This document shows, piece by piece, positions 33,589 through 45,824 of a stretch of DNA of 64,000 nt. The notes below the pieces were generated by a model that did no database searches, was not told the origin of the DNA, and saw only the letters and a list, made by a program, of their open reading frames with translations. The stretch lies in assembly GCA_027186245.1 (NCBI GenBank), contig CP114489.1, forward strand, positions 7,695,501 through 7,759,500, given 5' to 3'. The translations under genes and the position numbers were made by a program. Source of the DNA: Coriaria nepalensis. Its lineage: Eukaryota > Streptophyta > Magnoliopsida > Cucurbitales > Coriariaceae. How positions within the stretch are numbered: the first letter of the stretch is position 1; every line of letters starts with the position of its first letter.

Positions 33589-36081
33589 TGTAATACCCCA
33601 TTTAGTTGCTTCTAGTAAGTAGACATGGCTTATAGCCAAATTATTACAACTTAAAAAGTCCCTTATGTTGAGTGCCACATTTATGAGCAGAATGGCAAAA
33701 AGGATCGAGGGAAACGTCCTAAGAAGTTATTCTCAAAAGTGTTAGACTAATATTAATAGAAATACTACAGTCCAAAAATGTATGACGAATGATTAAGAAT
33801 AATAATAAAATCAGAAAGAAAAAAGGCAAAAGAAACACAATGAGAAGCATTCTGAAGCGGTGGCTTCAGCGGCTTTTCCCATTTTCAGTTGCCATACTAT
33901 TTGTGATAAACATGAACTAGCCGAAATCATAGACCAACACAGAGAGAGGTAGACGAAGGAGCTTCCATACAGCAGGTACCCAGCTCAAGGCTAACACCTG
34001 CAACTGCAGTTTCCTCCTACATATATAAAGTTGAAGGCATTGCTGGTCATAAACAGTTCATTTCTTCCCAGCACTCAACAAAATTGGAGGAAGAACCCAA
34101 GGAATTCTTTCCATCTCCATAGTATAGAACCCTTGAAGGTGAAAACAAGAGCTCACAAGCTCATAGATCATGACTCTGAGCTGTTTAGATAGAAACAGAG
34201 CATCACAATCGAGAATAATAATTGGTAAGATTCATCATTGATCCTTGCACGCACAAAAATTTTAGTTCATGTTGGGTAGATCAAAATTGAGAATTAAAAT
34301 GAATACAATATAAGAAATTAACCTGATATAGAGAACTTAGTCATGTTTCTATCTTTCTAGACCAAGTTCTCGATCTGGATTAGGAACCCAAATAGAGAGA
34401 CATTATCTTGGGTCTTGATCTGGGAAGGAAGGAACAATTTTTGGTATGGACCGGAACCCAGACCAACAAACATAATATTAGATCTCGGTGTGTGAAGAAG
34501 GAATAGTTCTCAGTCTGGACCGAGAGACATTATATTAAGTCTCAATTTGGGAAGGAAAATGAAAAAACTCAGTCTGGAAGGAAAAGTACTCGGTTTAGAA
34601 AAAGTACTTGATCCGAAAGTACTTTTGACATGTTGTGTAAAATAAAGTCATCGGTCTGTAAATTATTTTACATAGGTCGGCAAAGTTGACACCTTGAAGA
34701 TGAAACAAGATCAATGGAGTTGTCGCCTTCAAGATGAAAAAGGATCGGTAGGGTTGACGGGGTCGATAGTATCCATAGGGTAGATAATGTCCATGGGGTC
34801 ACAGGTCGATGGGGGTTGACTAGTCGATGCCTACTATAGTAGAAACATAAATTATGATACCTTAAGTTAAAGTATATGTCTTAAGTAGAATTTAGAACCA
34901 AGTCCGTTATAAGATAAACACATGTTTTGGATAGGTTAGGAGCTGGCCCCGACCGGTAGGATCTGCAAGGACCTCGTACCAATATAAGACGTACGACAAT
35001 TAAGTAAAGTCTCACTTACAACACAAGTATTTTCACTGTTTGTTCAACATGAGATTTACTATATTGATATGAATGCAACATAGCATGCTGAAAATTAAAT
35101 TGATTGCATGGTGCTATGTTTTTTTAAAGCAAGTTGGAATTGAGTTATTTTAGTTGTATATATTTTTTTTTGAAAAAGTAGTGAATGCACCTTCAATTAT
35201 TATGCAAAAGTAGTAAAGAGAAATGTTATACTTTGATTGATGAGTGTGATGCTTGACATTACATAAGCATAATATTATAGTGAGGGATTGCCTACTCAGG
35301 GCGCATGAAGTGGAGTCACTGACCCTAGAGATTTTACTCGATCAGGTCTAATTGAGAGAGGTCGCTGATCTGAGATGTGATTTGATCAGGGCAGATGGAG
35401 TGGAGTCATTGATCTCAGATATTTTGGCTCATAGAGGACCATAGATCACTTTAGTGTCGGTAGCAACATCCTTAGGGTTCATAGTAGAAAGAGCATCACA
35501 TTTCATAGAAAGAATTATAAGAATTTACAAAACTATTTAATCAAGTTTTAAAATTTATTTGAATATGTTTTGTGCATATGAGATAAAATCTTTACTTACT
35601 GAGCTTTTTAGCTCATAGCAATTAGTTGTGTTTGTAGGTGAGCAGACAAAGGGAAAGTCAGTAGTTTCGAGACGGGGTGAATGAAGTGCGATCAACCTGG
35701 TGTGAAGTACATATGGGCCCAACCTGTGAGGAGTTCAGAAAGTTAACAGTGAATTTTTTTGAAAGGCCTTAATTTAATACCTTTTGAGAAGTTTCTCAAT
35801 GCAGTACTTTATTTTATTAAGCAAATTATAATATTATGGTGTTCAAATATATTTACAGAAGTTATGTATATAACATAGAATAAATATTTTCTTTTAAGAT
35901 CGTTATCGGAGTAGAGTTAATCCGAGTTGTTTAGAAAGTTTAAATCATTCCGCATTTTTCCCAAAGGATTTTCAGAGGTATTCAGGTGATGCCCTACTGG
36001 TTATATGTAGTTAAGGAAACAAATAACTGTATTCTCAAAGGTATTTTGATAAGCAATATTATCAGTAGGCGAGTCGCTACA
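33589..36081 (+). mobile_element. 3' LTR of the gypsy element
   Basis: Starts TGTAATACCCC after the purine tract AGTTGGAGGGA and ends GTCGCTACA, 2493 bp. The first 1.1 kb is not seen in the truncated 5' copy. Within it (34330-34640) several degenerate repeats of the TCTGGACCGAGAGACATTAT and GGGAAGGAA type occur. Confidence 0.85.
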
Positions 36082-36519
36082 ACAATATTCTTATTAGATC
36101 CGGCTATGTGCACATGAGGGATAATAGTTTTGAGTGCTTATTATGTCACAAAAAATATTTTAGGTTAAGCTTTACAAGTAAGAAATGGTTGGCTATCGAC
36201 ATGTGAGACCATATTTTACTAGAGGCAGAAAGGAGTTGTATGAGATACAACTACAAAAACTATTTTTGTTACCTTCTATGTGTGTTGGGGTGGCTACGGA
36301 CACGTGAGACTTATCCCATGATATAAGCATCCTTTACCCACTAGGAAAAATGAATTTTTCTCAATTCACTTAAAAGGATAAAAGTAGGTTGCAATAAAAT
36401 AGTGGGAGCATAACCAAGAATGAAAATTGTCTCTTAATTTTTGGTTTGATTGATGTAATTTACTAAAGTACTTGTGCATGTTTTTTTTGTTCTTTTATAT
36501 GAGAAAAATAACGAATAGT

Positions 36520-37150
36520 TCGTTACGTTCAATCTTGGAATAAAATAAGTTGGTCGAGATTAACTATGGAGATTGGCTTAGGAAATTGAGAATAGTTCTC
36601 AATCATCTAAGCCTTTTAGAAATTCTTACCCAAAGGATAGTGATTGCTCATGAAGAGGGAGCTAGTGCCGAGGAAAAAGTTGCTTGGAATAAATAGTTGT
36701 TCCAAGATGCTTGGTGTAAAACATTATGCTTATGTCCATGTCAGATGTGCTTTAAAGGCTATATGAAAAAGATGCATGTTATGGAGATCACAGAGAACCT
36801 TGATGAGATCTATGGAGAATAGGATCTATTCGAGAGGTTTGATCCCTCAAAAGTGTTGTTTCATATATACATGATCGAGGGAACTCCTGTTGAGGAAAAT
36901 GTCCTTAAGATGAATGAACTCATTGAGAAACTAGAGTGTGTAGTTTCAAAATGGACTATGAGCTTACACATGATTTGATCATCCTTTTAAAGGACGAGAC
37001 CATGTTTTGGATGCGAAGTCACCAAGCCAAGTTCGAGAAATGGGGCAAGGGTGTACCTCTTAAAGCAAAAAGGGTTAAAGATAAAAACTTTTTTTAAAAA
37101 AAGGATTGAAAAGGTTTCCATGATGGTAAGGTCGGCCATTGGAAGCGCAA
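36520..37150 (+). pseudogene. copia gag remnant with damaged zinc knuckle
   Basis: INYGDWLRKLRIVLNHLSLL, EGASAEEKVAWNK and FERFDPSKVLFHIYMIEGTP, then VLKMNELIEKLE match copia gag. The knuckle at 37109-37149 reads FHDGKVGHWKRND where CFHCGKxGHWKRNC is expected, so all three cysteines are lost while the His remains. Confidence 0.8.
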
Positions 37151-39834
37151 TGATAAGACTTTTCTAGCTTCTCTTTCAAAGAAAAAGCAAGAAGAGACTT
37201 TGTGTATATACTAAGCCTTAAAGCTCTTTTATTTTCACTTGCGTATGTGATACCAAATAAAGGAAGTCATCTTTTTTTTTTAATATACAAAGCCTAATAA
37301 TTTAAAGTGAAAGCCTAAAAAAGAGGAAAGAGTGATCATTCTATGAGTGAGAAATAAAGCAAGGAGTTGCAACATTAGCCGTAGACTTTTTCACTTGATT
37401 TTTTATTATTATGTTTTGTTGGACAAAATGGACTTTAATTAATTATGTTACTATCAATATTATTGTAAAGTTTAGTTGAGAAGATTTTATAACTTCTCTT
37501 CCCTTGAACAATTTTTAAAATATGACCTCATGGTTTATATTTTTAGGAGATGGCTCCTTTTATGGAATGGTATAGCATATTAATTAAAGTTTATAATACA
37601 ACAGTAGCTTAGAATAAATTTGGGAAACTAAAAGGATTTTATATTAATTAAATAAGCATCTAGCATGAATCGATTAGATCATACTAAATAAATAATAGCA
37701 TAGTTGTAGTAGATATAGATACCTGAATCTATATGATTATGAATCAACAACAAGCAGCAAAGCTTATTCAATTGGAATAATTATGTCTCTATTAAATTGT
37801 TTAAAAGAAAAATTGAATTCTTGGTTAAATCACATACATAATGATGTATGTGGATTGAATCAAAATTGTTGATTAAATCTAAAAACATGGTGATGTATAT
37901 AGATTGACAATAATGAATTCTAGATGGAATTTTGTTTTTCTAATAAATTTCATGTTCAAGTTTTCTAAGTTGTTGGAATTAAAGTGTTGAGAAGACATAT
38001 GAAAACCGAAAGATTGCGAAAAGAATAAGGAATTGAATAGGTAGAAAACAAATAAGACATAAGTATTACTCCTTCATGAGATCATATAAATGAATACTCA
38101 TGTAGCAAGTTTCTTAAATTGAAATCGGTGAAATCCTCTTATACATCATATTTGGGATGATGTATTAGTGTGGAGAAATTGATAAATATGAGATATTATT
38201 TAATATGATTTACACATGGAATGTTCGGAATCCGATTAGGCCAAAGCATCATAGTAAATAAGATTCTCATTAATCCCATATCAATTGATCCATCTGAGAT
38301 AATGATAGAAAGAACAAAATCATGCTTTCATATGAGATATGAGGATGATTAGTTCTCGCTAAAAGCGTGATATGAGTTAATTAGGAACAAAGTCTAATAA
38401 GTATAATTTTATGAATAATTCTAGTAGAGACTAGATACTTTCTCTAATTTCATTAGGCTTAAGGCGACCCTCTCTTAGCTAAAGACTTATCTTACAAGAA
38501 AGAGTGCTATTTTTTAAAAGGACAGTGGGAGTATGAGAACACTTGAAAGAGTTTCAAGTGCCATAAAATTGGTTAGACTAAGAATCTTATAATTACCAAA
38601 CCACACTAAATAGGCGAAATAAGGGATTTTGATTCCTATGTATACATTAAAACTCAATGCAAGTTAAATATGAATAAACATCATCTTATTGTTCAAAAGA
38701 AATGAAAAATTGTATAAGATACAATCTAAAGTTATTATATATAATAACATAAGAAGGTTGTGTTAGTAGCTCAATCTAAAGATTAAAGCAAGCATTTGAG
38801 TATAAAGGAAATCTAAGTGATAAATCAAAGTTTTTGGACTTATGAGTGTAGATTGTTGCAAGCGTATACAAAATTTAGTGGGAGCTACACCATATTTAGT
38901 TGCTTCCATTATTACTCATTTAGAATGAAGTTGTTATTTCTCAAATAACTCAAAAGTGATTGTCAAGAAATATTCTCTGTGGAAATTTTGGGTAAAGCAT
39001 CATTTTTTGGAAATCTATGTAAGATTTAAAAGGATGGCTTAGGCTCGACCCAAGTAACATATACTAGTAAAGTACTAAAGAAGTTTAGTATGTCAGATTC
39101 CAGAAAATGACAATATAAGGAAAGTGTGTTATGGAATTTAATTCTTCGAAACATGTTATCCAAGACATGAAGGAAGAGGATACACGTGAACTAAAATAAC
39201 CTATATGAGAGTATAGTTTATATCATGTTTAGTTCGTACGAAATTAGATATTCATGATGCTTTATATGTTATGAGCATAATCTAATTTGACAACATAAAA
39301 ATGTGGTCAAGGACATTAGGTTTTTCTTGAGAAGAACAAAGGATATGTTTTTAGTTCATGGGGATGCTAGATTGAAATTAGAAGTTTTCACAAGACTTTA
39401 AATTTCAATCATAGAAAAGAAAATCACATAAAGTTCCAAATAAGAATTTTGATTAAATTGGTTAATTGGAATAGTTCCAAATCTAGCCTCAACTAATAAA
39501 ATAGATTAACAACATGATTTAATGCATAACTATTTTCGAGTTAAAAGGTGTTTTTAGATTATAAGTTCATTGCATACGTAGTATAGTACTACAATAATTA
39601 ATGGTGCGCAGGGAAAGCAAAAGAACCAAGGTCTCATTAATAATCCAAACACGATTTATGTCCTTATTGCATATTCTAAAAGGAGTTTTTGAAAGGTGAA
39701 TAAAGAGAACATACAATGAATTATGTAATAGATCAATGCACTAAGGGGCTTCCCCAACAAAAGTTTATGTCAGTATCCCAACAAGATGTGAATGAGATTT
39801 AGTAAAGCGATTGGCTTTACTGCAAGTGGGAGAT

Positions 39835-41885
39835 TGAAGTGTATGCCCGTCAAGCCAATAGGCTATGACCAGATTAGGTCAAATACTTATGAAGAATCAA
39901 TCTTGTATAGAATAAATAATCAATTAGAGCATATAGATAGTCTCTCATGATATCATTTATTTTGGAAATGATAACTTGGTTGAATATATTATTGCTAGCA
40001 TACTTGATAGTTCCCAGTTCTTAGACATACACTTAGATTAATGATAAAGATAATGGAATGATGAGATCCAAGTTGGTTAAGTTTGAGATTTAAATCGTTT
40101 ATAGTCATAAGATTATCATGGCAGGATAATGACAATCTGGAGAGACTATTACACGCACTCTCATCTTCGAAGAGAAGAATGATGATCTCATATTAACTGT
40201 TAATGACTTTTTTCGATGACTAATGTATTTGTGATGCTCAGACTTGAGATCACCACATTACTGGCATATAAGATATCATGTTTTGATGTTACTATATATG
40301 GTCTTCCCTAAGCCACTAATAAGGTGGACATTGGGCATGTGTTCGAGTATGGACAGTAATGTAAGGTGATAAAATGGGATCTATCATCTCAATATTAGAT
40401 ATTTGTTTTTTATGAGTCATATAACTTATGCATAAGGAAAATCTCTACGCAAAGTAGTATAGTTTAAAAAATGAGTTTTTCTGTAAAGCCATTGTCAAAC
40501 TGCATAAGGGTATTGTGATATTCATAAAGAAAATCTATTAAGGTTTATTCATTAAACCATAACCCAAAACTTTCTAGAACTACAGAATGATGAAAGGTCA
40601 ATCTAGTATGGTAATAGTCATCCTTAGACTTCTCATGAAGCAAGTGGCACATATGCCTTGTTAGAGACTAATGTGAGTCTGGTGGTTTAAGTCAACCTAA
40701 CCATAGAAGATGATTGATTATGTTTATTATTTGACTTTAAAATGTTTCAAGGTCAAATGGTCCACTCTACTTATCGACATAGTGGATAAAACTCACAAAG
40801 ATGTTGTGGGGCCCATTTGCTAGCATAATGTAGAACCTATCTTGTCACATACATAAAATTCGATTCGATTGAGGTTGGATTCTTGATTGAAGAGGTTTGA
40901 CTTGTTCATTTTGAACTTTATTTAACGAGTTAAATTATTAGTTAGTTTAATTTATTAAGTCTAAGTCACACTCGCACCGCTAGCATAACTAAAGTGTGAT
41001 TTAAATTAAATTATAAATTAAATAATTCAAAAGAAAAATATTATTTTGATAAAGATAATTATTAAATGAAGATTTAATGATTATTATTTCATAGAATATT
41101 TTTTGGGTAAAAGTAAAGTTTGGTTGGTCATTAAAGAGTTAATGGGCCTGGTCGGGCTCATGTGCAAGGCCCAAATGAAAATATGTGATTTTACTTCGTA
41201 AAATTGGATATTAATTTGGAATAATAAAGTTTTATTTTAATTTTCCAGAAACATGAATTAAAACGGACTTCCAAGTGCCCGAACAAGGTTAAGAGTTAAC
41301 TGAGCGTTAGAGGCCCATTTAGGATTTTCCCAAGAGCTCATGTTCAAAATAAAAAGAACATGTAGCGGCCCTAAGGCAAGAAGAACAGCCCCTTACCACA
41401 CACACATAGAGAGAGAGAAAGAGAGAGAGAGAGAAGTGAGTGTTCATCATATTCTCTCCATCTTTCTTCTTCTTCTCTAAGTAAAAATTCAAGAGTTGAA
41501 TTTGTGACCTTGTAATCCCTCCTTAAGTTGTAAACCAGGTGGACTAAGGGTAGAGGTTGGGTAACAACTTAGAACTCTTCAAGAAGGTTGTTTTGGGCGG
41601 CGGTAGAAGACGGTCCAACGGCGGTTGCTATGTATCATTCCCATCCGAGATTTGGAGGAGTGGGTGCTGTGTATCATTCCATCTTCGCTTTACTAGTTTT
41701 GAATTTAATCTAAGTTATTAGATTAGTTTAGTTTTAAAACTGGCCTAGGACGTCGAGATTTATTGTTAAATTGCACATAGCATATAAATGATGAATCTTG
41801 GTAGTTAGTTTGAGTCCGAATGCCACGGGTCTATTTTTAAAAAGCACATTCCGCCCTGCTATGTGTGAAGGAACAATGACTTACA
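39835..41885 (+). mobile_element. copia LTR flanked by polypurine tract and primer binding site
   Basis: Starts TGAAGTGTATGCCCGTCAAGCC and ends GACTTACA, 2051 bp. It contains the family block CGCACCGCTAGCATAACTAAAGTGTGATTTA (40974) and an AG microsatellite (about 41409-41434). Polypurine tract on the left makes it a 3' LTR; TGGTATCCAGGCC (41887-41899) on the right is a primer binding site, which makes it a 5' LTR. Confidence 0.85.
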
Positions 41886-41886
41886 G

Positions 41887-41899
41887 TGGTATCCAGGCC
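41887..41899 (+). other. Primer binding site after the copia LTR
   Basis: TGGTATCCAGGCC matches TGGTATCAGAGCC with a transposed base pair. No element body follows. Confidence 0.7.
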
Positions 41900-42162
41900 A
41901 TCGTTTATATGCCTTATTGTTTACTGCTTATTGCTTTACATAGAAAGCACTTTGAAGCCAAACTGAAGGCTTCAAATTTCTTAGCTAACTATGACCTAGA
42001 ACTGCTGACAAATGACTAAAGAAAGGCTTTGATTAATTATTGTTCTTGTATAGACTATAGAGACATTTCTTTTTCAAATTCTTTTACTTTATCTGATTGG
42101 TGGGTTTTAAATATCTATCTTGCTTGTTTCTTGTACTGACTTATTTTTTTGTACTTAATTAG

Positions 42163-42330
42163 ATTTACAAAGTTGATTTGGAATTTCCAAAGATCAAGGT
42201 TAGATTTCAGCAATTAGCTATGGAATCTTATGTCCATGTGGGAAGCAAAGCACTTCTAAAAATTCCCAACTTCATTTGCAACCTAACCGAGATAGATAGA
42301 GTTCACTTTATTATTGAGCAAAGGTCTTAA
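42163..42330 (+). pseudogene. Exon-like fragment of a PDR-type ABCG transporter gene
   Basis: After a T-rich tract and acceptor-like TTAATTAG (ending 42162), one frame reads VDLEFPKIKVRFQQLAMESY then VHVGSKALLKIPNFICNLTE. This is the N-terminal block of full-size plant PDR/ABCG transporters (known pattern: V-x-LPxIEVRFE-L-x-VEA-x-xVGSRALPT-x-x-N), just before the first nucleotide-binding domain. The frame stops at 42328. The Walker A part that should follow is not found downstream. It is a relic or a captured exon. Confidence 0.75.
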
Positions 42331-42960
42331 CAATTACTTTCTTATATGTTTTCCCAGTGTGCAACATGTTTACATCTTAAATCCATGTTTGCACATTGTG
42401 ATAGAAGAAAACATTAGTTAATTAACTACTTGTAGAGGAAATGGGTAAAGAGGAAGAGGTTTCCATGTGTTGCTAATTGAGAGAGGGAAAGAGGAGAAAT
42501 GTTGACATTCCCTATCTCCTTCACATACTTGTTAATTGATCTAGTCTAGTTTATATGAAGTCTTATACTACAGTATATCGAATTTATTTGAAATTAGGAA
42601 GTAAAAAAACAAATACAAAAGAAAAAGAGTTCATCATTTTCCCTTTAAAGTTTGAATTCTTAAATAACGATATATATGCGTGTTATCTCTCCATGTCTTA
42701 ACACAGATGCAGGTTCTCTTGTTTCTTTTGGGATTATTGGCACTCAGGGATAACTTGTTTTGAGAAGAGTGAATGGGGTACAGAGATATTGCTTAATAAA
42801 AGAGCAAAACAAGATAACACGTTTGGAGACTTATCCGGATAAGAGTTGAAGCTCAAAGTGAGCCGAGTCATTATGTTCTAGTAAATGCGGGCATACTAGC
42901 AGTTTGAAGTTACTTCCAACTAAGTTAATCCTACTCCTAAATGGATGGTAAAGTAAATAG
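42331..42960. other. Unassigned stretch after the ABCG fragment
   Basis: AT-rich with short purine runs. I looked for the next ABCG exons (Walker A, Q-loop) and saw none. No gene called. Confidence 0.4.
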
Positions 42961-42967
42961 CAAGGTT

Positions 42968-43116
42968 AGGTTAACGATACTTGCAAATAGAAAAAGTAAA
43001 GGACACGATCGGAAAGTAAAGGACACGATCGGGTTAACAATACGTGTTTGGTAGAAAAGTAAAGGTGCAAAAAAGTAAAGAACATGGTCGGGTTAATGAT
43101 ATGTGTTGAGCAAAAA
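42968..43116. repeat. Short degenerate tandem repeat
   Basis: Units of roughly 50-60 bases built on GTTAACGATACTTGCAAATAG / AAAAGTAAAGGACACGATCGG recur about three times, with an extra copy of AAAGTAAAGGACACGATCGG. Confidence 0.8.
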
Positions 43117-43139
43117 AGGAAATCTAACTTAGAAATATA

Positions 43140-43640
43140 AAGTGATTGAAGCGAACATAAAAATTAAAGGGTTGAACTATTCTTGGATAATGATATCTAT
43201 TGAACTATAATAAAATAACAACATTGTGATGGTGAAAGAAAATCAACATTAAGAATGTCTACATCAATCATGCAAGCCACGAGCCTACAAAGCGATGAAA
43301 AGATGAAAGGAAAAGATAAAATAAATTTATTGAAGAATGATAAAATTGTATAAGGCCAAAGAAAAATTGATGTTGGGTCAATTGGCAAGATAAGTGGTGT
43401 GTTTCTCTTTGGTGAATCCCTTTATTTATAGTGGTGGGATACTTGGAAGCCAAACATCTTTGCTTGATGATCAAGATTGCTTGATGAGCAAGCATCTTAA
43501 CTTGAGGAGCAAGTCTAAGAGTTTTTTTAGGAATGTTGACTTTACCCATTCTTCTCCTTGTTGAGCAAGTAGAAAATATTCGACTTATTCTTCCTTGATG
43601 AGTGATAATATTCTGTTCCCTAGCATATTTTTATACCCCG
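43140..43640 (-). mobile_element. LTR-like dispersed repeat, copy 1
   Basis: Related in the same orientation to 63050-63650: shared order of a GAGCCTAC block, the TTTATTTATAGTGGTGGGA-type block, TTGCTTGATGATCAAG and AACTTGAGGAGCAA. The minus strand has a TATAAATA box near 43427-43434, and copy 2 has one at the equivalent place. It may therefore be an LTR whose transcription runs leftward. Exact ends not found. Confidence 0.5.
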
Positions 43641-44115
43641 AATATTGTTACCTCTTCCGATTCATCTTTGTGTGTTGGTTCCATTATTGTTTGTTTTGTG
43701 TCATTTCGAGACTTGTGACCTTGTCGAAATTACTCCAAGAGAGAAAAAAATACCCTCAAAATCACTGAATTCTAGAATAGGGAAGCACATTAGGTGCCAA
43801 AATGCAGGCCAGTTGCACACCCCAGGTGTGGGGTTGCCCCTCCCTTGGCAGCACACCTATGGCGTGCAACTGCTCCTTCGGCTGCATAATGCGTCGTATT
43901 GCTTGTCCTATCAGATGGTTCCTTTTGTGCATTTCTTGACGTAAATAACTTTTAAATTTGGACTTTTTAGCAATTTGGATAAATATTTAGCATTAATAAA
44001 TGCCTCATTTTATCCATTTTATTGAATAAGTCTGAAAATATGAGAGGTAAATGACATGGTAATTTTCTATAAATACGACCTTTCTACCACACTTACAATT
44101 TAACACCTAAATACC

Positions 44116-44493
44116 ATGGCCAACTCCAATAGTTCTTCTTGTAGTAGCAATGAGAGTGACCCTTCTGAGGTTGTCGCTATTGGCGACTACGAAGGTTACT
44201 CCATCAATACCCATTCAGCCCACAATCCTTTCTCTAATACTGCCTCTAGCTTCCCTTCTTCCATCGATGTTGATGGCACCAATGGCCATTTCAAAGGATT
44301 AGGGATTGAGCTCATTCATAAGTGTCTATTTATCCAACGACCTCCTCTAAATGCACTAAGTGGGGATTTAATCCCTCTCCGGCAGATTTTCCATCTGTTT
44401 TATATAAAGCTTTCGCCTTTCCTCCTTCAAGACGTGGCTTCTGCATGCATAGATCTAAGTCTTGAGGAAGTTTTGACCATGTTGACAGTATAA
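44116..44493 (+). CDS. Ser-rich hypothetical protein, transposon-associated
   Basis: 125 codons beginning MANSNSSSCSSNESDPSEVV, preceded by a TATA-like TATAAATACGACC about 45 bases upstream (44070-44082). I do not recognise a domain. After the stop, 44545-45000 continues in pieces with a coiled-coil-like helix (LYAEFKTMSAQVTKLEARL, then TLVTVMDILNSLDPMWHSL), so the original protein was longer. It may be an N-terminal part of a gene carried by a retroelement (see the finding on 43.1-49.8 kb). Confidence 0.45.
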   Translation: MANSNSSSCSSNESDPSEVVAIGDYEGYSINTHSAHNPFSNTASSFPSSIDVDGTNGHFKGLGIELIHKCLFIQRPPLNALSGDLIPLRQIFHLFYIKLSPFLLQDVASACIDLSLEEVLTMLTV

Positions 44494-44544
44494 TTCATTT
44501 CAATAAGGTGAATGATTAGGTGAGGGTTCAATACAAGAGGATCT

Positions 44545-45000
44545 ATGATGAAAATGAACCAATTGATCAACCTACATCATGATCAATCTAAACTGAGGGT
44601 GGAAGCAGCAAAGTATCTAACTCATTATGATTTGATGTTGAGAGAGTCGGATTAGAAAAGGTCTATGGTGAAGGACGCCCATGCACATTATATGAACTTG
44701 TATGCCGAGTTCAAGACTATGTCGGCTCAAGTGACTAAACTAGAAGCTAGGCTTACACATCTTCGAGGTAGGAAATCCAATGTCAGGTTGTCACTCTAAG
44801 AATTTAAGAGCCTGAGGTGCGGCTTGAATCACTAGACCAATAAAGAGGTAAAGGAAATGGTTAAAGATAAGTCAATCATCCAATGCCACCAAGATACCTT
44901 GGTGACAGTAATGGATATCCTCAACTCCCTTGATCCGATGTGGCACAGCCTTAGTGCCATCCTGGCTACTTTATCCATCAATGGCTCTTAGGCCAACCTT
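44545..45000 (+). pseudogene. Coiled-coil-like continuation of the 44116 gene
   Basis: Broken frames give LRVEAAKYLTHYDLMLRESD, VKDAHAHYMNLYAEFKTMSA and QVTKLEARLTHLRG. The heptad-like pattern suggests a coiled coil. Stops at several places. Confidence 0.45.
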
Positions 45001-45824
45001 CAAAGTTTGTTTCTTTTTTTTTGTCTTTATCTTCAACCGATTTTAGTATATAATTGGCTAAAAAATAATTTTTTTTTGTTTATAGATCGATGATTTTGGC
45101 ATAATCGGCCCTAAAACGCTCTTTATTTTTTTTTTATCATTGTAGTTAGTTGGCCATTATTTCGGCAGCCTTTCATTAATAAAAATTATTTTCTCGTATC
45201 TTGATTCATAATTTTGGCTAAGTAAGTGGGTCAATATTGAATAATTTGATAGTATAATCAGTTTAACCAACCCAATAGACTGATATCCGGACCATTTAGA
45301 TTATTTCCCATAAAATCCTCTTAGAATTTGACCAAATAGCCACTTAAAATTCTAATTTTGAACTGGAAAAACTACAAAATCTTGCAAAATCCTAACAAAC
45401 AAGGCAATTCAGGATAGCTAGTTTGTGCAGTCGCCCAGGGCAGCTGATTACTTCGCTTAAACTAACCCCATGGCCGTGGCACACAAGTGGCCGCCCGCGC
45501 GCGTATTGGGGCAAGCCTCGGCCTTTAGTCGACCGCCCATCCCAATGCAAGCTTTTATTATATATATATTTTTTTTTTTTTCATTTTTTTGTTTCCTTAA
45601 ATCCTTCATCTTCTCTAAAGAGAAAAACCTTCATAGCTTTCCATCTTCCTCTCTCCCATTTCAAACATTTTATTCTTTTCTTTGAAACCCCTTTTTATCT
45701 ATCCATGAATTCAACCTTTCCTCAAAGAAATCTCCCAAAATATTAGTTCCTTTTAAGTAGAGACCCTTTTTCAAAAATTTTTCTTCTTTCTTCAAAAACT
45801 CATTCAAGTGGCCGGAAAATCACC
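45001..45824. other. Spacer with T-rich and GC-rich patches
   Basis: T runs near 45128 and 45568. A GC-rich patch at 45465-45540. Open frames at 45423-45746 translate to low-complexity Phe-rich text and are not called as genes. Confidence 0.4.

Larger units (their letters stand above)
26690..36081 (+). mobile_element. Ty3/gypsy chromovirus-like retrotransposon, near full length
   Basis: Order: 5' LTR (truncated, about 26690-27979), primer binding site (27983-27995), two gag-like regions, zinc knuckles, protease, RT, RNase H, integrase with GPY/F and a chromodomain-like end, purine-rich tract, 3' LTR (33589-36081). The order PR-RT-RH-IN defines Ty3/gypsy. The C-terminal VLWQSQKIEEATWEKEEHMR is typical of the chromovirus (Tekay/Del-like) C-terminus. 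Stops, frameshifts and a mutated RT active site make it inactive. Confidence 0.9.
36082..41885 (+). mobile_element. Ty1/copia retrotransposon lacking a 5' LTR
   Basis: Leader-like text follows the gypsy LTR directly. gag starts near 36520, a damaged zinc knuckle is at 37109-37149, pol remnants run to about 39450, a polypurine tract (TGCAAGTGGGAGAT) lies at 39821-39834 and the LTR is 39835-41885. Pol pieces seen include an IMFSSYEIRYS-like and FFLRRTKDMFLVHGDARLKLE block (39200-39400). Stops are frequent. No 5' LTR was found between 36081 and the leader. Confidence 0.8.

Noticed and set aside
45423..45746. Two overlapping plus-strand frames
   Set aside because: Phe-rich text from a T-rich stretch; no domain.
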